DNA of 64,000 bases from Mesorhizobium sp. (GCA_004963905.1 SUGL01000020.1:1-64000), one strand, 5' to 3'. Shown: positions 43,915 through 53,207, counted from the first letter of the stretch. Made by a program: numbers and translations. The notes: generated from the sequence alone by a model not told the origin.

Positions 43915-44364
43915 ATGGCCGAAATCCTGTTCTACCACCTGACCGAATCGACGCTCGAGGAGGCGCTGCCGGGCCTGCTCGAGCGCAGCGTCGAGCGCGG
44001 CTGGCGCGCCGTCGTGCAGACCGGAACCGAGGAGCGGCGCGACGCGCTCGACCAGCATCTGTGGACCTTTCGCGACGATTCCTTCCTGGCGCATGCCACC
44101 GACCGCGAGGCCTATCCGGCCGAGCAGCCGGTCCTGCTCACCACGGGGGAGGGCAATCCGAACGCCGCGCAGATCCGTTTCCTCGTCGATGGCGCGGCCC
44201 CGCCCGAGCTCTCCGGCTACGAGCGGGCGGTCTTCCTGTTCGACGGCCATGACGCCGCGCAGCTCGAAGGCGCTCGCGCCCACTGGAAGACGATGAAGGA
44301 GGCCGGCCACGCCGTCACTTACTGGCAGCAGACGCCTGACCGGCGCTGGGAGCGCAAGGCTTAG
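43915..44364 (+). CDS. holC: DNA polymerase III chi subunit
   Basis: Links the clamp loader to single-stranded DNA-binding protein. The 149-residue protein has the HolC pattern: AEILFYHLTESTLEEALPGLL at its start, the WTFRDDSFLAHA segment and YERAVFLFDGHD. Start: ATG at 43915, eight bases after pepA; the longer frame from 43645 overlaps pepA. Its last four bases overlap the end of the convergent LysR gene. Confidence 0.94.
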   Translation: MAEILFYHLTESTLEEALPGLLERSVERGWRAVVQTGTEERRDALDQHLWTFRDDSFLAHATDREAYPAEQPVLLTTGEGNPNAAQIRFLVDGAAPPELSGYERAVFLFDGHDAAQLEGARAHWKTMKEAGHAVTYWQQTPDRRWERKA

Positions 44365-45281
44365 GGAACGCTGCCCCGATCCTCTAGGGCTTGGTCGCGT
44401 CCCTGCGCCTGCAAATAAAGCCACAGCGCCTCGGCCACCGGCCCATGCGGCCGGTCGCGGCGCCGCACTGCCGCAACGGTTTCGGTGCGGCCGGGGATAT
44501 GCCTGCCGGCGATGGAGATCAGCCGTCCGTCGCGAAGCTCGTCCTCGATCAACCATTCCGGCAGATGGCCCCAGGCAAGGCCGTGAAGGATCAGCTCCTT
44601 CTTCATCATATGGTCCGGCACCGAGCAGGAATGCGCGCCGCCGAGGACGAAGAAATTCTCCGTCGACGGACGCCGCGCGGTGTCGCGTATCACGCATTGG
44701 GTGAAGGGCCGCATCGTCTCCGGCGTGATCTCGCGCGTGTGTTGAAAGGGCAGGAATCCGGGCGCCACCACCGGCACGAAGGCCACCTCGCAGAGCTCGA
44801 TCCGCTCGAGACGCGGATCGGACGGATTGGCGCGATGGAAGACGAGATCGGCCTCGGCGTCCATCAGCCGTTCGATCGGCCCGCTGATCGCCTCGTATTC
44901 CAGGTGCAGGCGGGTGCGGGGCCGTTCGGCGAAGAAGCCGCTGAGCAGGCCGAGTATTCTAGGCCTCGGGCAGACGTCGCCCATGACGACGCGCAAGACG
45001 GTTTCCTCGCCGCTCGCCAACTGGCCTGCGTAGCTCTGGAGATGCTCCAGCTCTCGCAGCGCCAGCTTGGCGCGGGCATGGAACTGCCGGCCTTCATCTG
45101 TGAGGCTCACCCGATAGCCGCTGCGGTCGAGCAGGGCGAGGCCGAGCTGCTCTTCCAGCCGCGCGACGGCCGCGAAGACGGAAGGATGCGTCCGGCTCAG
45201 GACAAGCGCGGCGGCCTGAAAACTGCCCTCGCTCGCCACAGCGTCGAAGCACCTCAGATCGTGGAGCTTCAAATCGTGCAT
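44361..45281 (-). CDS. LysR family transcriptional regulator (near pcaD-like gene)
   Basis: A 306-residue LysR-type regulator with an N-terminal helix-turn-helix (GSFQAAALVLSRTHPSVFAA, residues about 19-40) and an effector-binding domain from about 95. It is divergent from the enol-lactonase-like gene with 120 bases between starts, so it probably controls that gene in response to an aromatic-pathway or lactone metabolite. Its 3' end overlaps holC by four bases. Confidence 0.92.
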   Translation of the reverse strand: MHDLKLHDLRCFDAVASEGSFQAAALVLSRTHPSVFAAVARLEEQLGLALLDRSGYRVSLTDEGRQFHARAKLALRELEHLQSYAGQLASGEETVLRVVMGDVCPRPRILGLLSGFFAERPRTRLHLEYEAISGPIERLMDAEADLVFHRANPSDPRLERIELCEVAFVPVVAPGFLPFQHTREITPETMRPFTQCVIRDTARRPSTENFFVLGGAHSCSVPDHMMKKELILHGLAWGHLPEWLIEDELRDGRLISIAGRHIPGRTETVAAVRRRDRPHGPVAEALWLYLQAQGRDQALEDRGSVP

Positions 45282-45401
45282 TGTCGCAACATCCTACAGA
45301 GATTGTCCAATCATAGTAATTTTCTTCGATAGTAACCAGACCTAACGTCCTCATCGAAACGACGCGGGACGACCTCCCGCCTGATCAAGATGAGGACCAA
45401 A

Positions 45402-46259
45402 ATGACCGGAACGCTTCATTTCACGGCGGGCGACGGCGCCCGCATCGCCTACAGGTTCGACGGCCCGGAAGACCGGCCGGTGCTTGTGTTGTCCAATTCC
45501 ATCGCCACGACTTTCCACATGTGGGATGGCCAGGTTGCAGAGCTCGCCAAATCCTTCCGGGTGCTGCGCTACGATTTTCGCGGCCATGGCGGTTCCGACG
45601 CGCCGGCGGGCGCCTATTCGCTCGACCGGCTGGGCCGCGACGTGCTCGAACTGCTCGATTTCCTCGGGCTCGCCCGCGTGCATTTCCTCGGCCTGTCGCT
45701 CGGCGGCTTCGTCGGCCAGTGGCTGGGCATCCATGCGCCGGAACGCATCGAGCGCCTGATCCTCTCGAACACCTCGCCGCATCTGGGACCCGCGTCCTAT
45801 TTCGACGAGCAGATCCGCAACGTGCTTTCAGCCAGCGACCTGTCGGCCACGGCGGACATGTTCATGCGCAACTGGTTCCCGGCCTCGATGCTTGCAGGGC
45901 CGAGCAAAACGGTCGAGGACTTCCACGCCTCGATCCTGGCCATGTCGCCGCAAGGACTTGCCGGATGCTTCGCTGCCGTGCGCGACGCCGACCTGCGCCG
46001 CCCGATTTCTCTGATCACTGCACCGACCCTGGTGATTGGCGGTGTCGACGACAAGGTGACGCTCGCCAGCCACAGCGAGGCGATCGCGGCGGCAATCCCC
46101 GGCGCCGAGCTCGTGCTGCTCCCGGGCGTTCATCTGCTCAATGTCGAGTGCCCGGCGGAGTTCGTGGAGGCGGTGCTGGGCTTCCTGGGCGCAGTTCCCA
46201 ATAGCGAGGCAACTGTGTCCAATCACTTTACCGGTGCCGAGACCACAGGTGTCGATTAG
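45402..46259 (+). CDS. Alpha/beta hydrolase, 3-oxoadipate enol-lactonase-like
   Basis: A 285-residue alpha/beta hydrolase resembling PcaD, which opens 3-oxoadipate enol-lactone in the protocatechuate branch of the beta-ketoadipate pathway. The nucleophile is the Ser of GLSLGGF, the acid lies around GGVDDKVT and the base is the His of LPGVHLLN. Start: ATG at 45402 with TGAGGA six to seven bases upstream; ATG 45390 is the alternative. No other pca genes are nearby, so the true substrate may be another lactone or ester. A C-terminal extension of about 25 residues exceeds normal PcaD length. Its stop overlaps the end of the next gene. Confidence 0.82.
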   Translation: MTGTLHFTAGDGARIAYRFDGPEDRPVLVLSNSIATTFHMWDGQVAELAKSFRVLRYDFRGHGGSDAPAGAYSLDRLGRDVLELLDFLGLARVHFLGLSLGGFVGQWLGIHAPERIERLILSNTSPHLGPASYFDEQIRNVLSASDLSATADMFMRNWFPASMLAGPSKTVEDFHASILAMSPQGLAGCFAAVRDADLRRPISLITAPTLVIGGVDDKVTLASHSEAIAAAIPGAELVLLPGVHLLNVECPAEFVEAVLGFLGAVPNSEATVSNHFTGAETTGVD

Positions 46260-46822
46260 CGATCGCCGATCGTCACTTTGTTGATCTTCGTACCGTGCGG
46301 GAGGTCTTTTACTTGCCGGTGAATCTGGCCGGCTATGTGCACTTTGACCACGAAGAGAGTCTTGTCGATTTGCTTAGCGGACATTTCGCCACCGAGTACG
46401 GGTGGCGTTTCGAAGTCGTAACATTCGCCGTCCGCCAAGACCAATCCCTTCTTTCGTGCCGCCGCCGCTAATCCAGCCAGCAACAGTTCGTCGCGACGAT
46501 CAGGATCGGCGAACTGGGTTGTAAGCTCCGGCCACGTTTTCGAGACTTGGGTCAATCGGCCTCCGATCATGTCGAGCAATTTGACGGAACCATCGGGAGC
46601 ACGGAAGAAAATGTCGCCAAATGAGGAAACTGCGGCCGGCTCCAAGCCATCAAACCCAACCCACTTCCACCCGTCCAGCGCTTCCCAGACATCCTTCTTT
46701 GACGGCTCGATAAACAGATACTGGAGACTGTCTGGCCATGGGCTTCTGACAACGTCCGCATTTGGCTTCGAAACAGAATTCCCAAAGACAGAAGAAATAA
46801 AGCGAGAAAAAGAATTGGCCAT
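46256..46822 (-). CDS. DUF1851 (Tdi1 C-terminal type) immunity-like protein
   Basis: A 188-residue protein whose residues about 65-185 match the DUF1851 pattern: FGDIFFRAPDGSVKLLDM, YDFETPPVLGGEM and HIAGQIHRQVKDLP. That domain is found in the type VI secretion immunity protein Tdi1 and in many orphan immunity loci. No toxin or T6SS gene is visible in this window, so it looks like an orphan immunity gene, perhaps protecting against a neighbour's effector. Composition looks lower in GC than flanking genes. It converges on the enol-lactonase gene with a 4-base overlap. Confidence 0.78.
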   Translation of the reverse strand: MANSFSRFISSVFGNSVSKPNADVVRSPWPDSLQYLFIEPSKKDVWEALDGWKWVGFDGLEPAAVSSFGDIFFRAPDGSVKLLDMIGGRLTQVSKTWPELTTQFADPDRRDELLLAGLAAAARKKGLVLADGECYDFETPPVLGGEMSAKQIDKTLFVVKVHIAGQIHRQVKDLPHGTKINKVTIGDR

Positions 46823-46956
46823 GCCTCACCCCCTGCAACGTCGTATACTTATCGCAGAATGTCAGCGATCAAACGTGGTCGCTCTGGCACCGTCATGGTC
46901 GTCGCCTCGAACCGCATTTTGCGCTAGAAGGGCCAAGGTTATGCGGCGAGGGGGGA

Positions 46957-47946
46957 ATGCGGATCAAGGTCGTCGGAACCGGCAGGTCGGTACCGGCTGA
47001 GCGGGTCACCACGCGGACGCTGGAAGAGCGGCTCGGCCTTGGCGAGGGCGCGCTGGAAACCGTGACCGGCGTCGTCGAACGCTATGTCTGCGCGGCCGAA
47101 TCGCAGATCGATCTCGCCTGCGCCGCCGCGCGTCTTGCGCTGGACGACGCCGGGCTCGGTCCAAGCGATGTCGATCTGATCATTGGCGGCTGCGCCGTGC
47201 CCTACCAGCCGCTGCCGGCGACGGCGCCTCTGGTCATGCAGCGCCTCGGCCTCGCCGGCGGGGCGGCCGCCGCCTTCGACGTCAACAGCACCTGCCTGAG
47301 CTTCCTCACCGCTTTCGAGACGGTCGGCCGCATGATCGAGGCCGGCCAATGCGAGACTGCGCTGGTGTTTTCCTCGGAGGTCGCCTCGCGTGCTTTGCCT
47401 TGGCGGGACGCGCCGGAGGTCGCAGCACTCTTCGGCGACGGCGCGGCGGCGGCCGTGCTGCGCAAGGCCGAGCCCGGCGAGGGCAGGCTGGCGGCGAGCC
47501 TGATGCGCACCTATCCGTCCGCCTGGGAGGCCTGCGGCATCGGCTCCGGCGGCACGCGCTTCGACTTCCACAGAGATCCGGAAGAATTTGCCCGCCATAG
47601 CCTGTTCCATATGGACGGCAAGGAGCTGTTCCGCCTGACGTCGCGCCATTTCAACGGCTTCGTCTCGGCGCTGCTGGAGCGTGCCGGCTGGCGGCATGAC
47701 GACGTCGATCTCGTCGTGCCGCATCAGGCGAGCCCGTTCGCGCTCGCGCACATGGCGCGCCAGACCGGTTTCCCTCCGGAAAGACTGGTCGATATTGCCG
47801 CCCGCTTCGGCAACCAGATCGCCGCCTCCATCCCCTTCGCGCTCGATGTCGCACGCCGCGAGGGGCGCGTGACGCCGGGCACGAAGTTGCTCTTCCTCGG
47901 CACGTCGGCCGGCGTGTCGTTCGGCGGCATGGCGCTGGAAGCCTGA
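46957..47946 (+). CDS. FabH-like 3-oxoacyl-ACP synthase III family ketosynthase
   Basis: A 329-residue thiolase-fold condensing enzyme. The complete type III triad is visible: Cys113 in NSTCLSF, His256 in VPHQAS and Asn286 in GNQIAASIP. It is not the housekeeping FabH, which would normally lie with plsX; here it opens a six-gene operon with a reductase, an MBL hydrolase, an adenylating enzyme, a GNAT-like protein and a Rieske oxygenase. It most likely condenses or transfers acyl groups to build a small secondary metabolite. Start: ATG at 46957 with a GAGGGGGGA purine run directly upstream. The next gene starts two bases after its stop. Confidence 0.9.
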   Translation: MRIKVVGTGRSVPAERVTTRTLEERLGLGEGALETVTGVVERYVCAAESQIDLACAAARLALDDAGLGPSDVDLIIGGCAVPYQPLPATAPLVMQRLGLAGGAAAAFDVNSTCLSFLTAFETVGRMIEAGQCETALVFSSEVASRALPWRDAPEVAALFGDGAAAAVLRKAEPGEGRLAASLMRTYPSAWEACGIGSGGTRFDFHRDPEEFARHSLFHMDGKELFRLTSRHFNGFVSALLERAGWRHDDVDLVVPHQASPFALAHMARQTGFPPERLVDIAARFGNQIAASIPFALDVARREGRVTPGTKLLFLGTSAGVSFGGMALEA

Positions 47947-47948
47947 CC

Positions 47949-48932
47949 ATGGTCGTGCTCGTCACCGGCGCCAGCGGTTTCTTGGGCTCTCATGTGCTCC
48001 GGCGGCTGGCTGCATCCGGTACGCTGGCGCTCGGGCTCGGCCGCGATGCGGCACGCTGCGCCGCGCTGGAGGCCGCCGGCCATCGCATCATCCGCCATGA
48101 TCTTGCGCGGCAGCTCGACGGCGCGCGCGATCCGCGGCTTGACAGGGTTGAGCGGATCATCCATTGCGCCGCGCTCTCGGCACCCTTCGGCCGGTTGCAG
48201 GATTTCGTGGCGGCCAATGTCGCGGCGACGCGGAACCTCCTCGACTTCGCGACGCGGCAAGGCGTCGGCCGTTTCGTCCACATCTCCAGCCCGTCCGTCT
48301 GCTTTGCCTTTCGCGACCAGCTCGATCTTGTTGAGGACGCGGCTTTGCCGGAACCCGTCAACCACTACGCCCGCACCAAACGCGCGGCGGAGGAGCTCGT
48401 GCTTGCCGCGCCTGCGGTCCACCCCGTCGTGCTGCGGCCGCGCGGCATTTACGGCGCCGGTGACCGCGCGCTGCTGCCGCGCCTGATCAAGGCGGCGAAG
48501 AGCCGGCCGCTGCCGCTGTTTCGCGGCGGCCGGGCGGCAATCGACCTCACCCATGTCGACGACGTCGTCGATGCGGTCATGGCGGCGCTCGCGGCACCCA
48601 AGCAAGCCGAAGGCCGGATTTTCAACATCTCCGGCGGCGAGGTGCTGCCGGTGCGCCGCATCGCCGACGAGGCTTGCGTCCGCGCCGGGATCGGGGCGCG
48701 CTGGCGGCCGATGCCGCTCATGCCTGCCATGCTGGCGGCCGGCTTGATGGAGGCGGTGGCGCTCAGGCTGCCCGGCCGGCCCGAACCGCCGGTCACCCGC
48801 TACGGGCTCGGCCTCTTCGCCTATGCCCAGAGCCTCGACCTTTCCAAGGCCAGACGCCTGCTTGGCTGGGCGCCAAAGGTTTCGTTCGAGCAAGGGCTCG
48901 ACCGCACCTTCGCCGGCAGGGCCACGCTATGA
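47949..48932 (+). CDS. NAD-dependent epimerase/dehydratase (extended SDR)
   Basis: A 327-residue extended SDR. The NAD(P) motif TGASGFLGSH is at residues 6-15, the catalytic Tyr-Lys in NHYARTKRA, and the Ser in HISSPSV. Type of reaction: reduction or epimerisation of a sugar or acyl intermediate. Its place right after a FabH-like ketosynthase is similar to OleD after OleA in olefin/beta-lactone pathways, where OleD reduces the 2-alkyl-3-ketoacid; that analogy is inference. It overlaps the next gene by four bases (ATGA). Confidence 0.88.
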   Translation: MVVLVTGASGFLGSHVLRRLAASGTLALGLGRDAARCAALEAAGHRIIRHDLARQLDGARDPRLDRVERIIHCAALSAPFGRLQDFVAANVAATRNLLDFATRQGVGRFVHISSPSVCFAFRDQLDLVEDAALPEPVNHYARTKRAAEELVLAAPAVHPVVLRPRGIYGAGDRALLPRLIKAAKSRPLPLFRGGRAAIDLTHVDDVVDAVMAALAAPKQAEGRIFNISGGEVLPVRRIADEACVRAGIGARWRPMPLMPAMLAAGLMEAVALRLPGRPEPPVTRYGLGLFAYAQSLDLSKARRLLGWAPKVSFEQGLDRTFAGRATL

Positions 48933-49762
48933 AGATCGTCTTCGCCAACAGCGCCTGGGTCAGCGCCGCCGAGCGGCTGATCCTGCGCGGTGGGTCGTGG
49001 CGGAGCGTGCGGCTGCGCGTCCGTTACGGGCTGATCTTTCATCCCGTCGCCGGTCCGATGCTGGTCGACACGGGCTACACGCCGGAGGCTCTCACCGGCG
49101 GGCGTCGCGGCCGGATGCTGCGTCTCTACGGCGCGCTGCTGAAACCCGAGCTTAACGCCGCCGAACAGGTCTTGCCGGTGCTGAAGCGCTTCGGCCTGTC
49201 GCCCGATGACATCCGCACCGTCGTCGTCACCCATTTCCACGCCGATCACATTTCCGGCCTGTCGCTGTTCCCCAAGGCGCGCTTCATCGCCAGCGACGCG
49301 GCCTGGGCGCGGGTCAAGGCACGCACGCCGCGACAGAACTCGCGCCACGGCGTCTTCACCGAGCTCTTTCCGCCGGATTTCGAAACGCGGTTGGACGGCC
49401 TGTCCTTCAAGCCGGGCGTCGACGCGCGTGACGGCATCCCCGGCGGCGCGGACCTTTTCGGCGACGGCAGCGTGATCGCGGTCGATCTTCCTGGCCATGC
49501 CGACGGCCAGTTCGGCCTGCTGTTCGCCAGCCTCGAGCGGCCGCTGCTCTACGCCGTCGACGTGCAATGGCTGCTCGCCGCCTTGACCGAAAGCCGCGCG
49601 CCCGGCTTCCCGGCAACGCTGATCGCCGAGGATGCCGCGGCGATAGAGCCGACCAGCGCCGTGCTCCGCCGCTTCCTCGCCGCTGGCGGCGAGGTGATGC
49701 TCTGCCATGACCCGGCGCCGACGTCCTACGATCTCTCGTCGAGCGATCCGGAGGCGGCATGA
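48929..49762 (+). CDS. Metallo-beta-lactamase-fold hydrolase
   Basis: A 277-residue MBL-fold enzyme. The metal motif HxHxDH is complete (His102, His104, Asp106, His107 in THFHADHISG), with a further His in LPGHADGQFG and the bridging Asp in YAVDVQW. Families with this fold hydrolyse thioesters, lactones or phosphodiesters; the nearest shapes are lactonase/glyoxalase II-like. In this operon it could release or hydrolyse an acyl intermediate. It starts in the ATGA overlap with the epimerase and ends in another with the next gene, so its position is firm. Confidence 0.88.
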   Translation: MKIVFANSAWVSAAERLILRGGSWRSVRLRVRYGLIFHPVAGPMLVDTGYTPEALTGGRRGRMLRLYGALLKPELNAAEQVLPVLKRFGLSPDDIRTVVVTHFHADHISGLSLFPKARFIASDAAWARVKARTPRQNSRHGVFTELFPPDFETRLDGLSFKPGVDARDGIPGGADLFGDGSVIAVDLPGHADGQFGLLFASLERPLLYAVDVQWLLAALTESRAPGFPATLIAEDAAAIEPTSAVLRRFLAAGGEVMLCHDPAPTSYDLSSSDPEAA

Positions 49763-51015
49763 ACGCTCTCGCGGAAGCGGTCGGTTCCTTCGCACTGACG
49801 CGCTGGGTCTCGCGCAAGAGCCGCGCCGACTTCGAGCGCTGGCAGGCGGCCGCCTTGCGCCGCTTCCTCGACCGCGACCTGCCGCGCGTGCCGTTTTACG
49901 GCAAGACGCCGGCCCGTCTCGCCGATCTGCCGGCCACCGACAAGGCGCTGCTGATGGCGCGCTTCGAGGATTTCAACATCCACGGCCTGACCGCCAGCGA
50001 GGCCTGGGCGGCGCTGGCGCGCGACGGCCGCGCCGGTTCGCTCACGGTCGGCGCCAGCACGGGCACGTCCGGCAATCGCGGCCTGTTCGTGATCTCCGAA
50101 GCGGAAAAATACCGCTGGCTGGGCACGATCCTCGCCAAGGCGGCGCCCGATCTTCTCTGGCGCGGCATGCGCGTCGCCGTCATCCTGCCGCAGAACACCG
50201 GGCTCTACGACAGCGCCCGCAAGTCGCGGCTGATCAAGCTCGCCTTCTTCGACTTGACGCTCGGGCCAGAACGCTGGCGCGGGGCATTGGAAGCCTTCGA
50301 GCCGACGGTCATCATCGCGCCGCCGAAGATTCTGCGGCATTTCGCGACCGAAGGTTTCCGCGTCACGCCGAAGCGCATCTTCTCGGCCGCCGAGACGCTC
50401 GACCCGGTCGACCGGCCGGTGATCGAAGATTTCTTCACGCTGCCGCTCGACCAGATTTACATGGCAACGGAAGGGCTGTTCGCGGTCACCTGCCGGCAAG
50501 GCGGCCTGCACCTTGCCGAGGACTCGGTGTTCTTCGAATTCGAGCCGGCGGGCGAAGGGCTTGTCACGCCGCTGGTCACTACTTTCAGCCGCCGCACGCA
50601 AATCATGGCGCGCTACCGCATGAACGACCTGCTGCGGCTTTCCGATCGGCCTTGCCGCTGCGGCTCGCCGCTACGTTGCGTGGACGAGATCGTCGGCCGC
50701 ATGGACGATGTCTTCCGGCTTGTCTCGTCGAACGGACCGATCCTCGTCACGCCGGACGTGCTGCGCAACGCCGTGCTCAAGGCCGACCGTCGTATCGACG
50801 ATTTTCGGCTCGTGCAGATTGCGCCGGACAGAATTGAGCTCAGGCTTCCGCCCGGCCTTGCCGACGAGGCAGCGGCGGCCGCGCATCGGGCGGTGCGCAC
50901 GCTGCTGGAAGCCCGAAATGCCAACGCGACGGTCGATCTCGTCCGCACTTCGTTGCCGCTGGAAACAAGCCGCAAGCTGCGTCGCGTCGAATGCCGGTTG
51001 GGGCAAGCTGCATGA
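49759..51015 (+). CDS. PaaK/F390 synthetase-type adenylate-forming enzyme
   Basis: A 418-residue enzyme of the CoF/F390 synthetase-related branch of the adenylate-forming (PaaK-like) superfamily. The phosphate-binding loop is [11 protein letters not shown] (98-108), followed by YMATEGLF, and the Tyr-Arg-Asp of YRMNDLLRL that fits the ribose-binding position. A Cys-rich segment (CRCGSPLRC) may bind a metal. It probably activates an aromatic or fatty acid as an acyl-adenylate for thioester or amide formation. I recall this subfamily being annotated as a putative adenylate-forming enzyme of unknown substrate. It overlaps both neighbours by four bases. Confidence 0.87.
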   Translation: MNALAEAVGSFALTRWVSRKSRADFERWQAAALRRFLDRDLPRVPFYGKTPARLADLPATDKALLMARFEDFNIHGLTASEAWAALARDGRAGSLTVGASTGTSGNRGLFVISEAEKYRWLGTILAKAAPDLLWRGMRVAVILPQNTGLYDSARKSRLIKLAFFDLTLGPERWRGALEAFEPTVIIAPPKILRHFATEGFRVTPKRIFSAAETLDPVDRPVIEDFFTLPLDQIYMATEGLFAVTCRQGGLHLAEDSVFFEFEPAGEGLVTPLVTTFSRRTQIMARYRMNDLLRLSDRPCRCGSPLRCVDEIVGRMDDVFRLVSSNGPILVTPDVLRNAVLKADRRIDDFRLVQIAPDRIELRLPPGLADEAAAAAHRAVRTLLEARNANATVDLVRTSLPLETSRKLRRVECRLGQAA

Positions 51016-52157
51016 GCCGCGCGGCCACTGTGGAAAAGCCAATCCAGCAGGCCGACCAGGTCGAAAACAATCCGGCCAAGGTCGAGGCTTTCGTCCGGCT
51101 GTTCAACGAGATGCTGGTCAGCGACCTCGTCGCCAACCTGACGACCAAGGTCGAAACTTTTGAGGCCGCCGGCCGAACCTTCCCACTGACGCTCAACGAT
51201 GCGCGTGAGACGCCGAATTGCTACATCTGCTGTCCATCCAGCGCCTATATCGACTATGCTATCGACGAGACGCGCAACTTCGCGGCCCACCCGCTGCTGC
51301 GCCGCGCGCTCACGGCCCTGATCGGCGCTTGCGCGCCGCTGGTTAGGGCAAGCGGCCTCGACCATCAGGTGCAGGTCAATAACTGGCTTTATTCCACCAA
51401 TCCGGTTCCGCTGCTCGACCAGCAAACCGTTGCCGCACTCAGATCGGCGCTGGTCGCGCGCTTTCCCGATCGCGCCATCGTCATCCGCTCGCTGAACGAG
51501 ATCGCCGATCCGGCGAGCATCGACGCGCTGAAGGCGGAAGGTTTTCGAATGCTGGCGGCGCGGCAGATCTACCTCTTCGCCGATCGCAGCGCCGCGCCCG
51601 CCATGACGAAGAATTTGAAACGCGACCGCAAGCAGCTCGGCGCCACGCCCTTCGAGCGGATCGGCGACGCCGGTTTCACCGAGGCCGACTATGCGCGCGC
51701 CGAGCAGCTCTACAACATGCTCTATCTGGAGAAATACACGCCGCTCAATCCGCATTATACGGCGCGCTACATCGCCGAGATGCACCGGCGCGGCATCATC
51801 AGCCTTGCCGGCCTGCGCCGCCCGGGCGGCGAGCTGGTCGCGGTCACCGGCCTGTTCGAAAATGGCGGCACGCTCACCCAGCCCATCGTCGGCTACGACA
51901 CCAGCCTGCCGCTCGGCGAGGGGCTTTATCGCATGGTGATGGCGATCGGGCAGGACCATGCCAGCGCGCGCGGACTATTCTTCAACATGAGCGCCGGCGC
52001 CGCAGGCTTCAAACGCCTGCGCGGCGCGGTCGCCGCGATCGAATACATCGCCGTCTTTGCCAAGCATCTTCCGCTTCGGCGGCGAATTGCGATCCGGATC
52101 ATGGAGACCGTATTGGCCAAGGTCGGCGTACCCCTGCTCAGGAGGTTCGAATTGTGA
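51012..52157 (+). CDS. GNAT/FemAB-like acyltransferase of unknown function
   Basis: A 381-residue soluble protein that I cannot place firmly. The C-terminal 200 residues (from about 185) look like an acyl-CoA N-acyltransferase fold: a beta-rich region with [10 protein letters not shown], then [15 protein letters not shown] and [15 protein letters not shown], the typical last part of such domains. The N-terminal part (1-180) has a cysteine-rich [16 protein letters not shown] segment of unknown use. A likely role is transfer of the acyl or aryl group activated by the upstream ligase to an amine. ATGA overlap with the ligase and GTGA overlap with the Rieske gene fix the ends. Confidence 0.72.
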   Translation: MSRAATVEKPIQQADQVENNPAKVEAFVRLFNEMLVSDLVANLTTKVETFEAAGRTFPLTLNDARETPNCYICCPSSAYIDYAIDETRNFAAHPLLRRALTALIGACAPLVRASGLDHQVQVNNWLYSTNPVPLLDQQTVAALRSALVARFPDRAIVIRSLNEIADPASIDALKAEGFRMLAARQIYLFADRSAAPAMTKNLKRDRKQLGATPFERIGDAGFTEADYARAEQLYNMLYLEKYTPLNPHYTARYIAEMHRRGIISLAGLRRPGGELVAVTGLFENGGTLTQPIVGYDTSLPLGEGLYRMVMAIGQDHASARGLFFNMSAGAAGFKRLRGAVAAIEYIAVFAKHLPLRRRIAIRIMETVLAKVGVPLLRRFEL

Positions 52158-53155
52158 GCGAGCGTCGGGATCATGCGAAGGATCACTGGCAGGCGGTGGC
52201 GCTCTCGGCCGACATCGGCAAGCGGCCGAAGCGCATCCTGTTCGACGGCGCGCCTGTTGCGCTGTTTCGTTCGGCGCAGGGCATTGCCGCCCTGTTCGAT
52301 CGCTGCCCGCATCGGCTGGTCGAGCTGTCGACCGGCAAGGTGGTCGGCGGCGAGCTCGAATGCCCCTATCATGGCTGGCGCTATGACGGCGAAGGCCGCT
52401 GCACCGCCATTCCCGGCCATGTCGGCGCCATGCCGCATTACCGGGTCCGGCGCTACGCGGCGATCGAGCGCGACGGCGTCGTCTTCGTCTCGTCCGGCGC
52501 GCCAGGGGCCGAGCCCTACCTCCATTGCATGCAGGGCAAGGACATCATCGTGCGGCGGGTGCGCTCATCGACGCAGTCGACGGTCATCGATGTCGCCGAG
52601 AATATTCTCGATGCCACCCACACCCACTTCACGCACAAGGGCCTGCTGCGCGGTCTGACCTCGAAGCGCCATCGGGTGCAAGTCGAGGTGACGGGCGGCG
52701 ACGGCTGGGTGGAGGCGACTTACACCGGCGAGGATCGTCAGCAAGGGCTGATCAGCCGGCTGCTGGAAGGCGAGCGGGTGAAAACCATCGGCCGCTTCCG
52801 CTATCCCGGCATCGCCGAGCTCGAATATTGGGGCAAGGACGGGCTGGTGCTTGCCACCACCTTCCATCTGCGCCAGGCGGACGAGCGCACCGTCGAGGGC
52901 GTCGGCTGGCTGATCGGCCGCCGCCAGGGTCCGCTCGGCGAACTCAAGGCGCTCGCCTTCAAGCCGCTCTTCACCATCGCGCTGCATCAGGACCGCTGCG
53001 TGCTGAAATCAGCAAGCGACAACGCCCGTTTCGCGCCGCCGGCGCTGCCGGTGATCGGCCCGCTCGATTTCCTGCGCCGCGACATCGCGGCCATCATGGA
53101 AGGGAAAATGCCGCCTGCGGCGGGTGAGCCGAGGGTGTATCAGATCGAGTTGTGA
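52154..53155 (+). CDS. Rieske 2Fe-2S oxygenase component
   Basis: A 333-residue Rieske oxygenase-like protein. The cluster ligands are Cys51-His53 and Cys70-His73 (CPH...CPYH). The mononuclear iron motif is complete: Asn150, Asp153, His156 and His161 ([12 protein letters not shown]), the usual facial triad with the electron-transfer Asp. It therefore should hydroxylate, demethylate or desaturate a substrate rather than only carry electrons. No ferredoxin or reductase gene is adjacent. It is the last gene of the six-gene operon; the GTG start overlaps the preceding TGA. Confidence 0.9.
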   Translation: MSERRDHAKDHWQAVALSADIGKRPKRILFDGAPVALFRSAQGIAALFDRCPHRLVELSTGKVVGGELECPYHGWRYDGEGRCTAIPGHVGAMPHYRVRRYAAIERDGVVFVSSGAPGAEPYLHCMQGKDIIVRRVRSSTQSTVIDVAENILDATHTHFTHKGLLRGLTSKRHRVQVEVTGGDGWVEATYTGEDRQQGLISRLLEGERVKTIGRFRYPGIAELEYWGKDGLVLATTFHLRQADERTVEGVGWLIGRRQGPLGELKALAFKPLFTIALHQDRCVLKSASDNARFAPPALPVIGPLDFLRRDIAAIMEGKMPPAAGEPRVYQIEL

Positions 53156-53206
53156 ATTATAGTTTACACAGCTTGATTTGTTTGTTTTCGTGAATTATAG
53201 TTCACA
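53152..53206 (+). promoter_or_regulatory. Promoter and duplicated operators of the toxin-antitoxin operon
   Basis: The -35 TTGATT (53173-53178) and -10 TATAGT (53196-53201) are 17 bases apart. Two copies of GTGAATTATAGTTYACA lie at 53152-53168 and 53190-53206; each is a palindrome with arms GTGAA/TTCAC (first copy one mismatch) 38 bases apart. The second covers the -10. The start of transcription is expected at about 53208, which is the A of the toxin ATG. Confidence 0.72.
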
Positions 53207-53207
53207 A

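Noticed and set aside
48674..49762. Longer start for the MBL hydrolase at 48674
   Set aside because: The extra 85 residues overlap the epimerase gene in another frame; the ATGA overlap at 48929 is the better start.
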